Origin: Gemmatimonadaceae bacterium
GTDB lineage: Bacteria > Gemmatimonadota > Gemmatimonadetes > Gemmatimonadales > Gemmatimonadaceae
Assembly (NCBI GenBank): GCA_035606695.1
Contig: DATNEW010000040.1
Span: forward strand, 1-64,000
DNA: 64,000 nt
Direction of reading: 5' to 3'
Below, in pieces: positions 42,617 to 50,991 of this stretch; the first letter of the stretch is position 1; the number at the start of each line of letters is the position of its first letter. The notes under the pieces were generated by a model. The model searched no databases and had not been told where the DNA came from. It was given only the letters and a program-made list of their open reading frames with translations. The translations under genes were made by a program, and so were the position numbers.

Positions 42617-43009
42617 ATGTCGGACATGGGAACTTTCCGCACGACGATGGCAATCGAGAACCCGCTGAATCGCGGACCGCGACACGTCATCGAAAAGGCA
42701 CTCGTGGACACCGGCGCCGAGTTGACGTGGGTGCCCGCCGAGGTGCTGATGGATCTGGGCCTCGCGCGCGTGAAGCGCACGGGATTTCGGACTGCCGACG
42801 GCCGACCGGTGTATCGCGACGTCGGGTACGCGATTGTGCACGCGGGCGGCACGGAAACGAACGATGAGGTGGTGTTCGGCGAGCCTGGCGACATCATTTT
42901 CCTTGGCGCCCGATCCCTCGTGGGACTGAACCTGCGCGTCGATCCGCACGCCAGGCAATTGGTGGACGCCGGGCCAATGCCCGCGATGGCAATGGCGATG
43001 GCGAGCTAG
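42617..43009 (+). CDS. Retropepsin-like aspartic protease
   Basis: A 130-residue clan AA aspartic protease; ATG 42617 lies six bases after GAGG. The active-site motif ALVDTGAELTWVP (DTG) sits about residue 30, with RPVYRDVGYAIVHAGG and FLGARSLVGLNLRVDPHARQ as the later strands (LGA...L replaces the second catalytic half, as the enzyme works as a homodimer). Such small single-domain proteases are common and poorly characterised. No signal peptide. It lies alone, 64 bp after the end of the Uma2 frame. Confidence 0.82.
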   Translation: MSDMGTFRTTMAIENPLNRGPRHVIEKALVDTGAELTWVPAEVLMDLGLARVKRTGFRTADGRPVYRDVGYAIVHAGGTETNDEVVFGEPGDIIFLGARSLVGLNLRVDPHARQLVDAGPMPAMAMAMAS

Positions 43010-43071
43010 CCTCCTCGCGCCGGGCGCCGCGATCGTGCAGAATGTACGATATCTCGACACCAGGACCTTCA

Positions 43072-43878
43072 ATGCCTCGCCCTCGCCGCGACGCGCTCGT
43101 TCTAGTTCTCATAATAACCACACTCGCCGCGCCTCACATGGCATCGGCGCAGCAACGCCCCACCGGTCGCCCCGAAGACACCGAGGTCTGGAGTCCCGAG
43201 CCCAGGATCGTCACGCCTGGCGCACACGATGGCGATGCCCCGTCGGATGCGATCGCGCTCTTCGACGGCCGCAATCTCGACCAGTGGGTCTCGGTGAAGG
43301 ACGGGTCGCCCGCGCGCTGGACCGTTGCCGATGGCATCCTCACCGTGAACAAGCAGGGCGGCAACATCCAGACGAAGCGGCGCTTCGGCGACTATCAGCT
43401 GCACCTCGAGTTCCGCATTCCGCCGGGCATCACCGGCTCGGGCCAGGCGCGCGGCAACAGCGGACTCTTTCTCGCCTCGACCGGCCCGGGCGACGACGGC
43501 TACGAGCTGCAGATCCTCGACTCGTACGAGAACAAGACATACGTGAATGGCCAGGCCGCGTCGATCTACAAGCAGTATCCGCCGCTCGTGAATGCCGCGC
43601 GCAGGCCGGGCGAATGGCAGACGTACGACGTGATCTGGACGGCGCCGCGCTTTCGCGCCGACGGCTCACTCGAGTCGCCGGCATACGTGACGGCGTTTCA
43701 TGACGGTGTGCTCGTACAGAATCACGTGGCGCTCAAGGGGCCGACGTTGTACATCGGGCAGCCGCACTACGCGCCGCATGGTGATTCGCCCATCAAGTTG
43801 CAGGCGCACGGCGATGCGAGTCTGCCGATCAGCTTTCGGAATATCTGGGTACGAGAAACGACGGATCACAAAGGGTGA
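43072..43878 (+). CDS. Exported DUF1080 (3-keto-disaccharide hydrolase-like) protein
   Basis: A 268-residue exported protein; ATG 43072 follows AGGA and gives a signal peptide (ALVLVLIITTLAAPHMASAQ). One DUF1080/LamG-like domain: IALFDGRNLDQWVSVKDGSP, RRFGDYQLHLEFRIPPGITG, GNSGLFLASTGPGDDGYELQ, and SFRNIWVRE at the end, the usual concanavalin-like layout. These domains cleave 3-keto-glycosides or bind glycans. It overlaps the M28 peptidase gene (GTGA). It is a second DUF1080 in the window besides the fusion at 21598, but the two are not close in sequence. Confidence 0.88.
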   Translation: MPRPRRDALVLVLIITTLAAPHMASAQQRPTGRPEDTEVWSPEPRIVTPGAHDGDAPSDAIALFDGRNLDQWVSVKDGSPARWTVADGILTVNKQGGNIQTKRRFGDYQLHLEFRIPPGITGSGQARGNSGLFLASTGPGDDGYELQILDSYENKTYVNGQAASIYKQYPPLVNAARRPGEWQTYDVIWTAPRFRADGSLESPAYVTAFHDGVLVQNHVALKGPTLYIGQPHYAPHGDSPIKLQAHGDASLPISFRNIWVRETTDHKG

Positions 43879-45461
43879 CACGCCTCTCGCTCGTGCGATC
43901 GGCCTTGCTGTCGATCGTACTCCCGTGCGCGGCGACTGCACAGTCGAGCAGCCTCTCGAGCGTCGAGCGCCGCATCGAGCACGGCGTCGACACGCTCGTC
44001 ATGCGCCGCACCACCGAGACGCTGGCGAGCCGCGACATGGAAGGCCGCCGTCCCGGAACCCGCGGCGGCGAGCGCGCCGAGCAGTGGATCGCCGATCGTT
44101 TTCGCGAGCTCGGGCTCGAACCGGGCGGTGATCAGAAAACGTTCTTCCAGAACGTCCCGCTCATTCAACTCGCGCCGCGTGCCGAGACACGCCTTGTCGC
44201 CGGCGCCGTCACGCTCCGATGGCACGACGATTTCACTTTTCTCACACAACAAGCTCCCGACACCGCGGTCCTCACCGCGCCCGTGGCGCTCGTGCGCACG
44301 GGAGGATCATACGAACAGACACCGGCTCATGACGTGCGCGGACGGATCGTCGTCGCGCGAGTCGCGCCGGGCACCGGCAGTGCAGTGTTCATCGCGCGAG
44401 CGTTCGCCGAGCGATTCGGCCCCGCCGGCGCGTTGGCGGTGGTGGTTGCCGGCGTTCAACCGCCCAATCGCCCGTTCGCGCAGCTGGTCACCAACAACTC
44501 GCATCCGGTCATTCGCCGTACGGACGTTCCGCCGCCGCCTGCCGCGCGTTGCCCGACGATGCTCTTGAGCGATGCCGCGGCGCTGCGCCTCTACGCCGCG
44601 CTCGGCCTCGATAGTGCCGTCGCATCACGCCCTGTCGCGCGCGATGCGGCGCCAGTGTGGCGCGACCTCGACTCGACGATCACGCTCGTCGTGCGCGCCG
44701 ACGTCCAGCACATCGTCGGTCGCAACGTGATCGGGCTGCTGCGCGGAACGGACAACGGCGCGCAAGGCACCGCCGTGGTGCTTACGGCGCATCACGACGC
44801 GTTTGGTGTGAACGCCGACGGTTCCGTCAACGCCGGCGCGGTGGACAACGCGATCGCGGTCGGCGACCTGCTCGCCGCCGCGCGCGCGATCGTCGGAGCG
44901 ACGGCACGGCCGCGCCACACCATCATCTTCATGGCAACCACCGGCGAGGAATTCGGCTGGCTCGGCGCGCGGTATTGGGTCGCGCATTCCACCTGGCCGC
45001 TGGCGCGTGTTGCCGCGGACGTGAATCTCGAGGGCGACGATCCCGGCGCACCGCTCACCGGCCGAAAGCGATTCATCTCGTACAATGCATCGGGCGCCGA
45101 TCTGCACGAGGTGTTCGCGAACGTGGTGCACGCGGCGGGACACGACACCGTCGCCGACCCAATGCCCGCCCAGCACGCCGAATTTCACAGTGACGCGGCG
45201 GCATTCTCCGAGGCCGGCGTGCCCGCGTCGTGGATATTCATGTTTCCTGATACGCCGGCCGACGCCATGGCGGCGTACGTGCGCACGGCGCAAGCACGAA
45301 TTCACACGGCGGCGGATTCGATCGTGAGCGGGTGGTCGTACGCCGCGGTGCGAGACAAGGCGGTGATCGCGGCGCTGCTCACGTGGCGCTTGGCCGACTC
45401 GCCGAACTTTCCGGCGCGCGTGACGCCGGTGTTGCCCGGGCTCATGGCGCCGATTCCGTAG
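43875..45461 (+). CDS. Exported M28-family zinc aminopeptidase
   Basis: A 528-residue enzyme starting at GTG 43875 within the previous stop. Signal peptide LVRSALLSIVLPCAATAQ. Zinc ligands in M28 order: VLTAHHDAFG (His), GAVDNAIAVG (Asp), MATTGEEFGWLG (Glu pair), NLEGDDPG (acidic), and QHAEFHSDAAAFSEAG (His). A PA-like insert (residues 140-240) separates the N-terminal part from the catalytic domain, as in periplasmic aminopeptidases of this family. It probably removes N-terminal residues from peptides in the periplasm. Coupling to the DUF1080 gene hints at glycopeptide substrates. Confidence 0.9.
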   Translation: MTRLSLVRSALLSIVLPCAATAQSSSLSSVERRIEHGVDTLVMRRTTETLASRDMEGRRPGTRGGERAEQWIADRFRELGLEPGGDQKTFFQNVPLIQLAPRAETRLVAGAVTLRWHDDFTFLTQQAPDTAVLTAPVALVRTGGSYEQTPAHDVRGRIVVARVAPGTGSAVFIARAFAERFGPAGALAVVVAGVQPPNRPFAQLVTNNSHPVIRRTDVPPPPAARCPTMLLSDAAALRLYAALGLDSAVASRPVARDAAPVWRDLDSTITLVVRADVQHIVGRNVIGLLRGTDNGAQGTAVVLTAHHDAFGVNADGSVNAGAVDNAIAVGDLLAAARAIVGATARPRHTIIFMATTGEEFGWLGARYWVAHSTWPLARVAADVNLEGDDPGAPLTGRKRFISYNASGADLHEVFANVVHAAGHDTVADPMPAQHAEFHSDAAAFSEAGVPASWIFMFPDTPADAMAAYVRTAQARIHTAADSIVSGWSYAAVRDKAVIAALLTWRLADSPNFPARVTPVLPGLMAPIP

Positions 45462-45846
45462 CTGCTTCCGCCAGCCGTTGCACGACGCCGAGTTGACCGA
45501 GCAGCGTCAACCATCCCACTTCGCTGTTGTACTGCACGATCCGCCCGTCCTCGACGCGCGAGATGCTGAGGTTCTGAAACTGAACCGTCCTTCCCGTCGG
45601 CGCGACGCCGAGCAGCGGGCCGTCGTGCGTTCCGCGAAAGATCCATTGAAACGCGACGCGATTCCCATCGACGAGCTGCTGCTTCAACTCGGCGCGGAAG
45701 TCCGGGAATGCCACGCGCATCGGCGGGAAATGCTCGCGCAGCGCCGCGAGACCCGGGTGCTTGTCGAACACGCTGTAATCGCCGGCGAACAGTGATTCGA
45801 AGACGCCGCGAGCGACGTCGGCGGGTGAGCTCACGCGAATGTCCAT
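45442..45846 (-). CDS. SnoaL-like ester cyclase family protein
   Basis: A 134-residue cone-shaped NTF2-fold protein; ATG 45846 (MDIRVSSPADVARGVFESLF) removes a spurious leader. It shows GDYSVFDKHPGLAALREHF, FPDFRAELKQQLVDGNRVAF, QWIFRGTHDGPLLGVAPTGR and ISRVEDGRIVQYNSEVGWL, the usual SnoaL/limonene-epoxide-hydrolase-like pattern. The active-site acid/base residues of true cyclases are uncertain here. Function unknown; probably a small-molecule binder or isomerase. Its 3' end overlaps the M28 gene by 20 bp. Confidence 0.82.
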   Translation of the reverse strand: MDIRVSSPADVARGVFESLFAGDYSVFDKHPGLAALREHFPPMRVAFPDFRAELKQQLVDGNRVAFQWIFRGTHDGPLLGVAPTGRTVQFQNLSISRVEDGRIVQYNSEVGWLTLLGQLGVVQRLAEAATESAP

Positions 45847-45997
45847 TGGAAAAGGATGATGAACGATCGCGGATCGCCCGCGAGCCTGCCGTCCCCAAAA
45901 ACGGGGACGTGCAATTCTCATCGTTGCGGAGGCTCCCCTCCCGAGCTGGCGCCGTTCTCGCCCGGCACCGGTACCGTTTCTGCCATGTTCGCCCGAC

Positions 45998-47107
45998 ATG
46001 CCTGGCTCGACGAATGGGAAAATTGCCGCCCTTCTGCGCGATCTCGCGGCCGTTCAGACGGCGCAGCAGAGCGAGTGGGGCTACAAGCGCGCGGCGGCGG
46101 CGATTCTCGATCTGGACGAGCCCGTTGAGCGCTATCTGCGCCCGGACGGCACGCTCCGGAAGATTCCGCACGTTGGTCCCAAGTCGGAGCAGGTCGTGCT
46201 CGAGGTGCTGCGCACGGGAAAGTCCGCGACCGTCGAAAAAGCCGTGGCGGCGAGTGGAAAGTCGCGCGACGTGCGCAAGCGCCGCGGGCTGCGTGGCAAC
46301 TTTCTGTCGCGGTCGGAAGTAGTCGCGGCGCTTCGCAACAAGCGGCTCAAGGGCCCCGCGCTCGCCGACTACCGCGGCGACCTTCAGATGCATTCCGTCT
46401 GGAGCGACGGCGGCCAGGCCTTCGACGAGATCGCCGATGCGGCCCGGGCGCGTGGTTATGAGTATTGTGCTGTGACAGATCACTCATACGGCCTCACCAT
46501 CGCGCATGGCGTGGCGATGAAGGATCTCGTCAAGCAGCAGAAAGAGATCGACCGCGTGAACCGCGCCCTGCGCGGCAAATTCCGTCTGATCAAGGGCATC
46601 GAGGCGAACATCCGTGCCGACGGTTCGGTGGACATGGAACCGAAGGAGCTCGCTCAACTCGAGCTGGTTGTCGCGGCGCCGCACTCGATGCTGCGTACCG
46701 AAGCCGATCAAACGGATCGGATGATCGCCGCCGTGCGCACGCGGGGCGTGCAGATCCTCGGTCATCCGCGCGGCCGCATGTACGGTTCGCGCCCGGGCGT
46801 GTCGGCGGATTGGGACGCCGTGTTCGAGGCGGCGGCGGAGAGCGGCGTCGCGATCGAGATCGACGGCGATCCCTCGCGGCAGGACATCGACTACGTCCTC
46901 GCTCGGCGCGCCGTCAAGGCGAGGTGTTTGTTCGCGCTCGACAGCGACGCGCACGCGACCGACGAGTTGGCGAATGCCGAGATCGCGATTGCGCACGCGC
47001 GGCTCGCCCAAGTGCCGAAGGATCGCGTCATTAACTGCTGGCCGCTCGATCGGTTGATGGAGTGGTTGGCGAGCAGAAAGCCGCGTGCGCGTCGCTCCGC
47101 TCGTTGA
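45998..47107 (+). CDS. PolX-like PHP phosphoesterase without polymerase domain
   Basis: A 369-residue protein. Residues about 1-90 match the N-terminal helix-hairpin-helix part of DNA polymerase X (IAALLRDLAAVQTAQ, YKRAAAAILDL, IPHVGPKSEQVVLEVL). The PHP domain follows: DLQMHSVWSDGG, AVTDHSYGL, GIEANIRADGSVDMEPKELA, ILGHPRGRMYGSRPG, LFALDSDAHATDELANAE, with metal-binding His/Asp/Glu residues in place. In bacterial PolX the order is HhH, polymerase palm, PHP; the palm is missing here. It may be a 3'-nuclease or phosphatase in base excision repair. Confidence 0.88.
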   Translation: MPGSTNGKIAALLRDLAAVQTAQQSEWGYKRAAAAILDLDEPVERYLRPDGTLRKIPHVGPKSEQVVLEVLRTGKSATVEKAVAASGKSRDVRKRRGLRGNFLSRSEVVAALRNKRLKGPALADYRGDLQMHSVWSDGGQAFDEIADAARARGYEYCAVTDHSYGLTIAHGVAMKDLVKQQKEIDRVNRALRGKFRLIKGIEANIRADGSVDMEPKELAQLELVVAAPHSMLRTEADQTDRMIAAVRTRGVQILGHPRGRMYGSRPGVSADWDAVFEAAAESGVAIEIDGDPSRQDIDYVLARRAVKARCLFALDSDAHATDELANAEIAIAHARLAQVPKDRVINCWPLDRLMEWLASRKPRARRSAR

Positions 47108-47161
47108 CGGAAGGTTCGAGCACGGCATCACGTGGCCGAGTCCTTGCGCGGGTGTTCTGTC

Positions 47162-47743
47162 ATGACTTCCAATGCCATGATGAAGACGACCGCTGCACAC
47201 GCCTCGCGCGCCTCGCGCGCACCGCTCGCTCCGCTCGCCCTCCTCGCGGCTGCGAGCGGCGCGCGTACGATGTCCGGCATCGCCGCCGTGGCGCGGGCGC
47301 GAGCAGGCCAGGCAAGGCAAGCGCGCAGGTCGGGTCCGGCTCCGCGGATCGTTCGCCGCTTCGATGACGGTATCGCCAACATCGCGACCGTGCTCGCGAT
47401 CTTCGAGATGATGGCGGACAAGGCGCCGGGCATTCCCGATCGCGTCGACGCCGGACCGCTCTTTGGGCGAGTGCTTGCTGGGGCTGTCGTTGGTGCGGCC
47501 GTCGCGCAGATGCAGTCGCGGCCGAGACAGCCCTACACGATCGCGGGCGCGCTCACCGCGTTCGCGAGGGCGCAGCTCAGCTTTCGCATGCGGCGTGCGC
47601 TGTCAGAGGCGATGCCGCAGTTTGCGGCCGGGCTTGTCGAAGATGTGGTCGTGATCGGAGTGGTGGCGGCCGGCACGGCGCTGCTACCCTTTTTGGGCGA
47701 TCGCCATGCTCGTCTCCCGAAAGCGGCTCACATTGACGATTGA
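47162..47743 (+). CDS. Small membrane protein, DUF4126-like
   Basis: About 193 residues from ATG 47162. The beginning (APLALLAAASGARTMSGIAA) and the later GPLFGRVLAGAVVGAAVAQM and VEDVVVIGVVAAGTALLPFL are membrane segments in the pattern of DUF4126-like proteins. The last 17 residues (GDRHARLPKAAHIDD end) run over the remains of a VapC gene in another frame, so the true C-terminus has probably been altered by the event that truncated that gene. Function unknown. Confidence 0.65.
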   Translation: MTSNAMMKTTAAHASRASRAPLAPLALLAAASGARTMSGIAAVARARAGQARQARRSGPAPRIVRRFDDGIANIATVLAIFEMMADKAPGIPDRVDAGPLFGRVLAGAVVGAAVAQMQSRPRQPYTIAGALTAFARAQLSFRMRRALSEAMPQFAAGLVEDVVVIGVVAAGTALLPFLGDRHARLPKAAHIDD

Positions 47744-47963
47744 TGTCGCTGATTGGATCGCGAACGTCGAGGCCCTCCCGTTGCTCAGCTTCGTACCAGT
47801 CGACAATCGCATCGCGGTGCGCGCCGTGCAGCTCGAAGGGTTGGCGTCTCGCGATCCCGCCGATCGCATGATCGCCGCCACCGCACTCGGACTCGGCGCC
47901 ATCCTGATCACGGCTGATGCTCATCTTCGCGCATACCGACCCCTCGAGACGCTGTGGGATTGA
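47706..47963 (+). pseudogene. Truncated VapC-type PIN toxin (C-terminal half)
   Basis: 85 codons matching only the second half of a PIN-domain ribonuclease: LTIDVADWIANVEALPLLSF, then SRDPADRMIAATALGLGAIL, ITADAHLRAY and LETLW. The N-terminal strand with the first catalytic Asp (typically LLDTHVLLW) is absent; upstream DNA codes for the DUF4126-like protein in another frame. No antitoxin gene is visible. It is therefore a remnant of a toxin-antitoxin pair, probably cut by a deletion. Confidence 0.75.
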
Positions 47964-47988
47964 TACGGCCCGGCGTCGCACTAGAAGC

Positions 47989-48441
47989 TCATCCCGGTGG
48001 ATTCAGCGTGTAGTCGACCGCGAAGTTCGCGGCGTCGCCCGTCGAGGCCGAGCAGTTGGTGCTGGTGCACTTGCCTGTCACGGGTGCGGGATTCGGCGTT
48101 GGCCCTTGAGCGCTGCATCCGGAACCGGAGATGGACGCCGTCACGGTGCCGTTGATCGAGCTCGAGCTGACGGTGCCCGTCGTGGACGCGCTCATGGTGC
48201 AGCCGCTGCACGAGAGCGAGGGGAAGGCGATCGAATACGTTCCATCGCTCGCGACCGCCGCCGTTCCGGTTGCGGTGGCTTTGCAGCTTTTCGTCGTCGG
48301 ACCCGGCAGCGGGATCCCTTCCTCGAGAGAGTAGCTCCACGTGCCGGCGACCACGGTGATGCCGGCGTCGCCGGCGCACGAGCACACGATGACGGTGGAC
48401 GCCACGGCGGCCAGCAGGGTGGTGAAAAGCTTCGTCGTCAT
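47989..48441 (-). CDS. Cysteine-rich lipoprotein
   Basis: A 150-residue lipoprotein with a signal ending in VCSC (Cys about 22). The mature part is a Ser/Thr/Gly-rich beta domain (GTWSYSLEEGIPLPGPTT, GTAAVASDGTYSIAFPSLSC, TGTVSSSSINGTVTASISGS) with at least six more cysteines that may form disulfides. It resembles the C-terminal domain of the lipoprotein at 4509-6038, so the two may share a binding function. Alone between convergent genes. Confidence 0.75.
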   Translation of the reverse strand: MTTKLFTTLLAAVASTVIVCSCAGDAGITVVAGTWSYSLEEGIPLPGPTTKSCKATATGTAAVASDGTYSIAFPSLSCSGCTMSASTTGTVSSSSINGTVTASISGSGCSAQGPTPNPAPVTGKCTSTNCSASTGDAANFAVDYTLNPPG

Positions 48442-48480
48442 TCTTGGCCGCCCGGGAAAGTGTGAAGCTGCGCGTTATCG

Positions 48481-49863
48481 CTACCGAATCTTCGCCGCCC
48501 GCTGATCCAGCCCATTCTGGTGCAACACCAACGCGCTCACGTTCCCGCTGCCATCCGTGACGAACGTGATCTGCGCATCGACTTCCTTGAGGAAGAAATC
48601 CTTCTGCGATTCCGCCCACAGTTTGAACTTGGGCTGCGCGGTGGCCTGCACCCATAGCGCGCCACCGTCGAGCGTCACGTCGAGCATGAACGTCGGCGCG
48701 AGCTGATAGGTGCCCGTGTAGCGCGCGAGCACCGAACGGGGGACGTCGATCGCCGTGTGCTGCTTCGGTGGCGCGGGTTTGGGCACCAGCGGCAGTGACG
48801 GATTCAGAAGATGCACGCCGATGTCGTCCGCCCCCTCGCCGGCGCTGTTCGTCATCACGACGACGCCGACTTTGCGCGACGGCACGAATCCGATGTACGT
48901 GCGATAGCCGCCCGTGCCGCCGTTGTGCCAGACGATTGTATCGGCGCCGGCGTGAATGATGATCCAGTTCAACCCGATCATCATCGCGCCCGCCGGCGCG
49001 CGCTCCGCGTGCGCGAACGCCATCGCGCGCTCGAGCGGTCCGCGCTCGGGATGCAGATTAGCATCGAGGAATTTCAGCATGTCGATCGTCGTCGAGCGGA
49101 TGGCGCCGGCGCCGGCGAGCGCCGGAATGTCCCAGTTCGACGTCACCGCTCCACCCTCGTCATGCCCCAGGGCGAGATGCTCGCGCATCCACGGCGTGAA
49201 CGTGATCGCCGTATGTGTCATGCCGAGTGGCTGCCAGATGCGCGCGCGGGCCATGTCTTCGTAGGACGTGCCCGCCGCGAGCGACAACGCATTTCCCAGC
49301 AGCCCGACCCCGAGATTAGAGTATTCGAACAACGCGCCAGGATCGCGCGGCAGCGTGTAGCTCGAGAGGAAGTCGTACATCTGCCGCACCGTGTAATCCG
49401 CGTACGGATTCGCTGGGTTCGCCGGATGGAAATTGGTCGGCATCCGCGGCAGCCCCGAGTTCTGCTCGGAGAGGCTGCCGAGCGTGATGACCTTGCCGTT
49501 GTGTGTGGGGATCTTCACGTCGGCGGGCAGGTAGCGCTGCACCGGATCGTTCAGGCTCACCTTGCCTTCCTGCACCATCTCGGCGAGCACTGTCGCGGTG
49601 AACACCTTCGAGATGGATCCGATCTCGAAGACCGAGTTGCCGTCGAGCGGCGGTTGGCCTGGGCCGGCGTCGCCGTAGGCGATGATGCGCGAGTGCCCGT
49701 CGGCATCGAGCAGGCCGATGACGATGCCGGCGCTGCGGTGCTCGGCGACGCGTTGTTTGAGGATCGACAGGATAGCGCTGTCCGATGGAAACACCGGGCG
49801 CTGGGCGAATGCCGCGAGCGGGAACGTCAGGGGGAGCGAATACAGGGCGAGGGCGAGGCGCAT
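48481..49863 (-). CDS. Class C beta-lactamase-like serine hydrolase
   Basis: A 460-residue exported enzyme. Signal peptide LALYSLPLTFPLAAFAQ. Catalytic motifs of the PBP/class C fold: SISK (SxxK, in FEIGSISKVFTATVLAEM), YSN (in FEYSNLGVGLLG) and HNGGTGG (in place of KTG). A C-terminal lipocalin-like domain of about 110 residues (VLARYTGTYQLAPTFMLDVT) is typical of the esterase/D-aminopeptidase relatives rather than resistance enzymes. Probable peptidase or esterase of the periplasm. A second such enzyme is at 59210. Confidence 0.9.
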   Translation of the reverse strand: MRLALALYSLPLTFPLAAFAQRPVFPSDSAILSILKQRVAEHRSAGIVIGLLDADGHSRIIAYGDAGPGQPPLDGNSVFEIGSISKVFTATVLAEMVQEGKVSLNDPVQRYLPADVKIPTHNGKVITLGSLSEQNSGLPRMPTNFHPANPANPYADYTVRQMYDFLSSYTLPRDPGALFEYSNLGVGLLGNALSLAAGTSYEDMARARIWQPLGMTHTAITFTPWMREHLALGHDEGGAVTSNWDIPALAGAGAIRSTTIDMLKFLDANLHPERGPLERAMAFAHAERAPAGAMMIGLNWIIIHAGADTIVWHNGGTGGYRTYIGFVPSRKVGVVVMTNSAGEGADDIGVHLLNPSLPLVPKPAPPKQHTAIDVPRSVLARYTGTYQLAPTFMLDVTLDGGALWVQATAQPKFKLWAESQKDFFLKEVDAQITFVTDGSGNVSALVLHQNGLDQRAAKIR

Positions 49864-50066
49864 GGACGGCTCCGAAGGGGCAATGGAAGGTACGGCGTCG
49901 AGGGAGTCACGGCGAATCGTGAGCTCGCGAGCATGTGCGGATCAGTAGCGACGCAGCCACATCGCAGCATAGGCTTACACCGTGAGACCGCGCGGCGGCC
50001 GATCTCACTCGCCGTCCATACGTGCGGATGACGGCTGTATCCCCGCCTCGAGTCGGGCAGGGATCG

Positions 50067-50735
50067 ATGTGCTTCTCAGCCACCGGGAGCTTTACGCTTT
50101 CGGGTGTGCTCGCCGCCGTCGGCGTGGCGTCGGTCACGCGCAAGGTTCAGGCGCCTGCGCGCATGTTCGCGGCGGTGCCGTTGTTGTTCGCGGCGCAGCA
50201 GGTGGCGGAGGGAGTCGTGTGGCTGACGATGAATTCAGCGCGCGGCTCGACTCCCGACGCACTCGGCGCGATTCATCGGTTATCGGTGTACGCGTTCCTC
50301 GCGTTCGCGCTCATCGTGTGGCCGGTGTGGTCGCCGTTGTCGTTGCGGTTCATCGAGCGCAACCCCGCGCGAAAGAAGATGCTCACGGCGCTGTGCGCGC
50401 TCGGCGCCGCGATTGGAGTGGGAGCGGCTGTGCTACTTTCGCGCTGGCAACCTGTGGCGGCGGTGGCGGGACACTCCATCAATTACAGCTGGGCCGGGTC
50501 GCGCAATCCGATCGTCGAGCTCGTGGTGTTGCTCGCGTATGCGTCGGCGACTGTCGTGGCGTTCTTCGTTTCGACGGTTCGCTATGCGAGAGTCATTGGC
50601 GGCGCGCTGGTCGTGTCGGTGGCGATGACGATGCTCATTCGGCGTGAGGCGTTGACGTCGGTGTGGTGTTTCTTTGCGGCGGTGGTGAGTTGTTTGGTGT
50701 TGGTGGCGGTGGAGGGGATGCGCGGACCTTCGTGA
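50067..50735 (+). CDS. Membrane protein, DUF6629-like
   Basis: A 222-residue integral membrane protein from ATG 50067 (MCFSATGSFTLSGVLAAVG), the characteristic opening MCFSAT of the DUF6629 family. About seven hydrophobic segments follow (FAAVPLLFAAQQVAEGVVW, LSVYAFLAFALIVWPVW, LTALCALGAAIGVGAAVLL, ELVVLLAYASATVVAFFV, GGALVVSVAMTMLI, SVWCFFAAVVSCLVLVAV). Function unknown. Single gene. Confidence 0.82.
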   Translation: MCFSATGSFTLSGVLAAVGVASVTRKVQAPARMFAAVPLLFAAQQVAEGVVWLTMNSARGSTPDALGAIHRLSVYAFLAFALIVWPVWSPLSLRFIERNPARKKMLTALCALGAAIGVGAAVLLSRWQPVAAVAGHSINYSWAGSRNPIVELVVLLAYASATVVAFFVSTVRYARVIGGALVVSVAMTMLIRREALTSVWCFFAAVVSCLVLVAVEGMRGPS

Positions 50736-50739
50736 CGCT

Positions 50740-50898
50740 GTGCACAGCCACGGCGACGCATTCGCCGAGCCGAAACTGGCAGCCAAGATCGCGGATGCAC
50801 TTAGGAGCGGGCAGGATGACGTGTGGCTCCCGAAGCTGCCCGACGCATTGAATGGCGGGCTTGGTCTCCAGGCCGAGTCATGGACGGGGCTGCGTTAG
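50740..50898 (+). other. Possible gene remnant
   Basis: A 52-codon frame from GTG 50740 to TAG 50896 encodes an amphipathic, protein-like sequence (EPKLAAKIADALRSGQDDVW, GGLGLQAESWTGLR). It has no recognisable ribosome site and no known family. It looks like the tail of a deleted gene at the border of the lower-GC nuclease cluster, but this is only a suggestion. Confidence 0.3.
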
Positions 50899-50991
50899 CA
50901 AGCGATTGCGGTCGGATCGGCGCCAAGCTTCGACTAAGTGACTGGAAAATGCTCGATAGCCGGCGCGTTGCGACCCTCCCATATTTCTCGA

